Positions 12,173 to 13,693 of a stretch of 13,693 nucleotides of DNA are shown here, one piece after another. A model generated the notes under the pieces. It did not search any database and had not been told where the DNA came from. It saw nothing but the letters and a program-made list of their open reading frames with translations. Made by a program: the position numbers and the translations under genes. Location of the stretch: positions 1 through 13,693 of the forward strand of contig JBBTSQ010000037.1 in assembly GCA_038078755.1 (NCBI GenBank), in the 5' to 3' direction. The DNA comes from JBBTSQ01 sp038078755. Lineage in GTDB: Bacteria; Patescibacteriota; Minisyncoccia; Phycocordibacterales; JBAYGS01. The first letter of the stretch is position 1. Each line of letters opens with the position of its first letter.

Positions 12173-13546
12173 CTAGAAAGGGATGATTTCCGGCCCGTTT
12201 TTGGTGTCTTTGACATCAAAGCCTTTTTTCTGAATGTGTGAACGGAGTGTGTCTGCGGAAGCGAAATCTTTTTTCAGACGAGCCATTTCTCGGTCAGCGA
12301 CGAGTTGTGACACCGCTTCGGGGACGATGAGTTCCTCTTGTTCACCAAGTCTTAGGCCAAGTACACTATCAAAATTTAGGAGTGTGGCTCGTTTATCTGC
12401 CGGGGATACATTCTCGTCCTTTACCAATTCCCACACAGTCGCGAGCGTTCGGGGGGTGTCCAAATCAGTATTAATCTCTTCGGTAAATCTTTCGAGATAA
12501 TCACGCTGTGTCTCTCCACTTTCCGGTAGTGTTTTGAAAAAACTATAAAGCCTCTGCAAGGTATTTTGAGCACCATCAAGTGCTTCAAAACTCCAATTTA
12601 TTCTAGTTCGATAGTGTGCTGAAAGAATCAAGTAGCGATACGCGATCGGAGAGTACCCTTTTTCGGTCAAACTCTTTAGGGTTAAGAAATTGCCATCAGA
12701 TTTCGCCATTTTTGAGTCAGAAATAGTCAGGAATTCATTATGCATCCACAATTGAGCAAAAGGATCGCCCGCTCCTTCGGATTGCGCTATTTCATTGTTA
12801 TGGTGAGTTGGAATATGGTCAATTCCTCCCGTGTGAATATCGAATTTAGCACCGAGATATCTTGTAGACATCGCAGAGCATTCAATGTGCCAGCCCGGAA
12901 AACCTTTACCCCACGGAGATTCCCAGCCGAGAGTGGTATTAAATTTCCATAAGGCGAAATCACGTGGATTTCTTTTTTCGGTGTTTTGCTCTGTACGAGA
13001 GAGTGTGCTTTCAGGGTCTTTATTCAAACCGCCAAGTGCGCCATATGTACCAAATTTCTCGGTATCAAAATAGACACCGTCTGATGTGCGGTAGATTAAT
13101 TGCTTATTCTCAAGACGAGAAATAAGGGCAACATCTTCTGCTATATGTTCACTGGCCCGTGGAAGGTGATGGGGAGATTCGATATTAAGTGCCTGTAGGT
13201 CAGATTTGAAATGTTCTGTGTAGATAGTACCAACTTCTAGCATTGCTTCGAGGGTGAATGGCTTGTTAAGACGAACGAGCGCTCGAGTCATTTTATCTTC
13301 GCCCGAATCGGCGTCTGTTGATAGATGACCAACATCGGTGATGTTTATTACCTGCGTAACTGTATATTTATTATATTCGAGCGTTCTCCGGAGAATATCG
13401 GCAAAGATATACGCACGCAGGTTTCCAATATGGGCATCGTCATAGACGGTTGGGCCGCAGTGGTATATACCGACTTTGTGCGCTGTGAGTGGCTTAAAAA
13501 GCTCAATTTTACGAGTGAAGGTGTTGTAGAGGTGGATATCTAGCAT
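12173..13546 (-). CDS. cysS: Cysteinyl-tRNA synthetase
   Basis: The enzyme charges tRNA-Cys. From the ATG at 13546 it has 457 residues, normal for bacterial CysS. Class I motifs are seen: DAHIGN (HIGH box, 39-42) and KMAKS (279-283), a variant of KMSKS with Ala for the first Ser. Zinc-site residues are C30 (YHCGPT), C223 (HIECSAM) and the HH...NE cluster in GGIDHIPTHHNNEIAQSE (from about 240). The C-terminal helical anticodon-recognition region ends with the family-like DFASADTLRSHIQKKGFDVKDT. The upstream in-frame ATG at 13591 would translate the promoter and is rejected. No T-box leader is possible, since the -10 box lies eight bases before the ATG. The gene ends before a duplicated terminator-promoter block. 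Confidence 0.97.
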   Translation of the reverse strand: MLDIHLYNTFTRKIELFKPLTAHKVGIYHCGPTVYDDAHIGNLRAYIFADILRRTLEYNKYTVTQVINITDVGHLSTDADSGEDKMTRALVRLNKPFTLEAMLEVGTIYTEHFKSDLQALNIESPHHLPRASEHIAEDVALISRLENKQLIYRTSDGVYFDTEKFGTYGALGGLNKDPESTLSRTEQNTEKRNPRDFALWKFNTTLGWESPWGKGFPGWHIECSAMSTRYLGAKFDIHTGGIDHIPTHHNNEIAQSEGAGDPFAQLWMHNEFLTISDSKMAKSDGNFLTLKSLTEKGYSPIAYRYLILSAHYRTRINWSFEALDGAQNTLQRLYSFFKTLPESGETQRDYLERFTEEINTDLDTPRTLATVWELVKDENVSPADKRATLLNFDSVLGLRLGEQEELIVPEAVSQLVADREMARLKKDFASADTLRSHIQKKGFDVKDTKNGPEIIPF

Positions 13547-13554
13547 ATGCGAGA

Positions 13555-13595
13555 AGTATAACAATGAAAACAGAGAAAAGACAGTTTTCATTGTT
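13555..13595 (-). promoter_or_regulatory. cysS promoter with 12-bp inverted repeat
   Basis: Extended -10 TGTTATACT (TATACT at 13560-13555) ends eight bases before the ATG, predicting a leaderless mRNA. A perfect inverted repeat (13560-13571 with 13584-13595, 12-nt loop) overlaps the -10 at one side and spans the -35 position. It could be an operator, or the remains of a terminator from an upstream gene, though its T tract is poor. Confidence 0.55.
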
Positions 13596-13615
13596 GATTC
13601 GACTTCGAACTAAGT

Positions 13616-13686
13616 TAGGCGATTTTGGTAAATCGTCGAACACTGTGTACGAGAGTACTCGTCCACGTGCCGTCTACAGGTGCCTA
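13616..13686. other. Possible structured RNA or repeat at right edge
   Basis: TAGGC (13616-13620) can pair with GCCTA (13682-13686), enclosing two hairpins: GATTT/AAATC (13621-13625 with 13630-13634, 4-nt loop) and GTG-t-ACGAG/CTCGT-c-CAC (13645-13653 with 13658-13666, 4-nt loop, one mismatch). No ORF covers it. It may be part of a non-coding RNA or a structured end of a gene beyond the window; the strand is not decided. Confidence 0.3.
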
Positions 13687-13693
13687 TCACAAA

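Noticed and set aside
1..13693. CRISPR array
   Set aside because: The repeats seen are few, irregularly spaced and dispersed at gene borders. There are no regular repeat-spacer units and no cas genes.

Overview
The window looks like a chromosomal segment of a Patescibacteria (CPR) bacterium, most likely of the Parcubacteria/Paceibacteria type. This is inferred from gene content, not from a marker tree. The clues are a PriA that has lost its helicase motifs, a MurA-like protein carrying an N-terminal XRE DNA-binding domain, a solitary mreB, an rplU not followed by rpmA, many short orphan genes, and housekeeping genes that start with almost no 5' leader. No tRNA, rRNA, CRISPR array or intact transposase gene was seen.

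Layout. 1-232: short direct repeats at the left edge and a hairpin terminator. 233-2140 (-): priA. 2328-2639 (-): a small orphan gene with its own promoter and terminator. 2725-4254 (-): XRE-murA, preceded by palindromes over and upstream of its promoter. 4502-5014 (-): an orphan gene. 5117-6130 (+): mreB, ending in a terminator with an 87-nt loop. 6331-6597 (-): a small orphan gene. 6732-7829 (+): rmuC. 7877-8302 (-) and 8417-8635 (-): orphan genes. 8750-9067 (+): rplU. 9128-9745 (-): recR. 9789-9990 (-): candidate non-coding RNA. 10121-10292: highly structured sequence after dnaB, including its terminator. 10306-11709 (-): dnaB. 11805-12033 (-): second candidate non-coding RNA. 12173-13546 (-): cysS. 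13547-13693: inverted repeats and a possible structured RNA running towards the right edge.

How the genes relate. priA, recR, dnaB and rmuC belong to replication, replication restart and recombination. murA and mreB belong to cell-wall synthesis and shape. rplU and cysS belong to translation. They do not form long operons: most genes have their own promoter and intrinsic terminator. Promoters share a clear local consensus (TTGACT-like, 16-nt spacer, TATACT-like, often an extended TGn). In rmuC, rplU, cysS, probably recR, and nearly dnaB, the -10 box lies 6-10 nt before the start codon, so these mRNAs are predicted to be leaderless or almost so.

The most notable points are: two about 200-nt transcription units without convincing ORFs, driven by a duplicated terminator-plus-promoter block (10016-10120 and 12059-12162); the XRE-MurA fusion with a palindrome over its own promoter; and several long-loop or multi-hairpin terminators.
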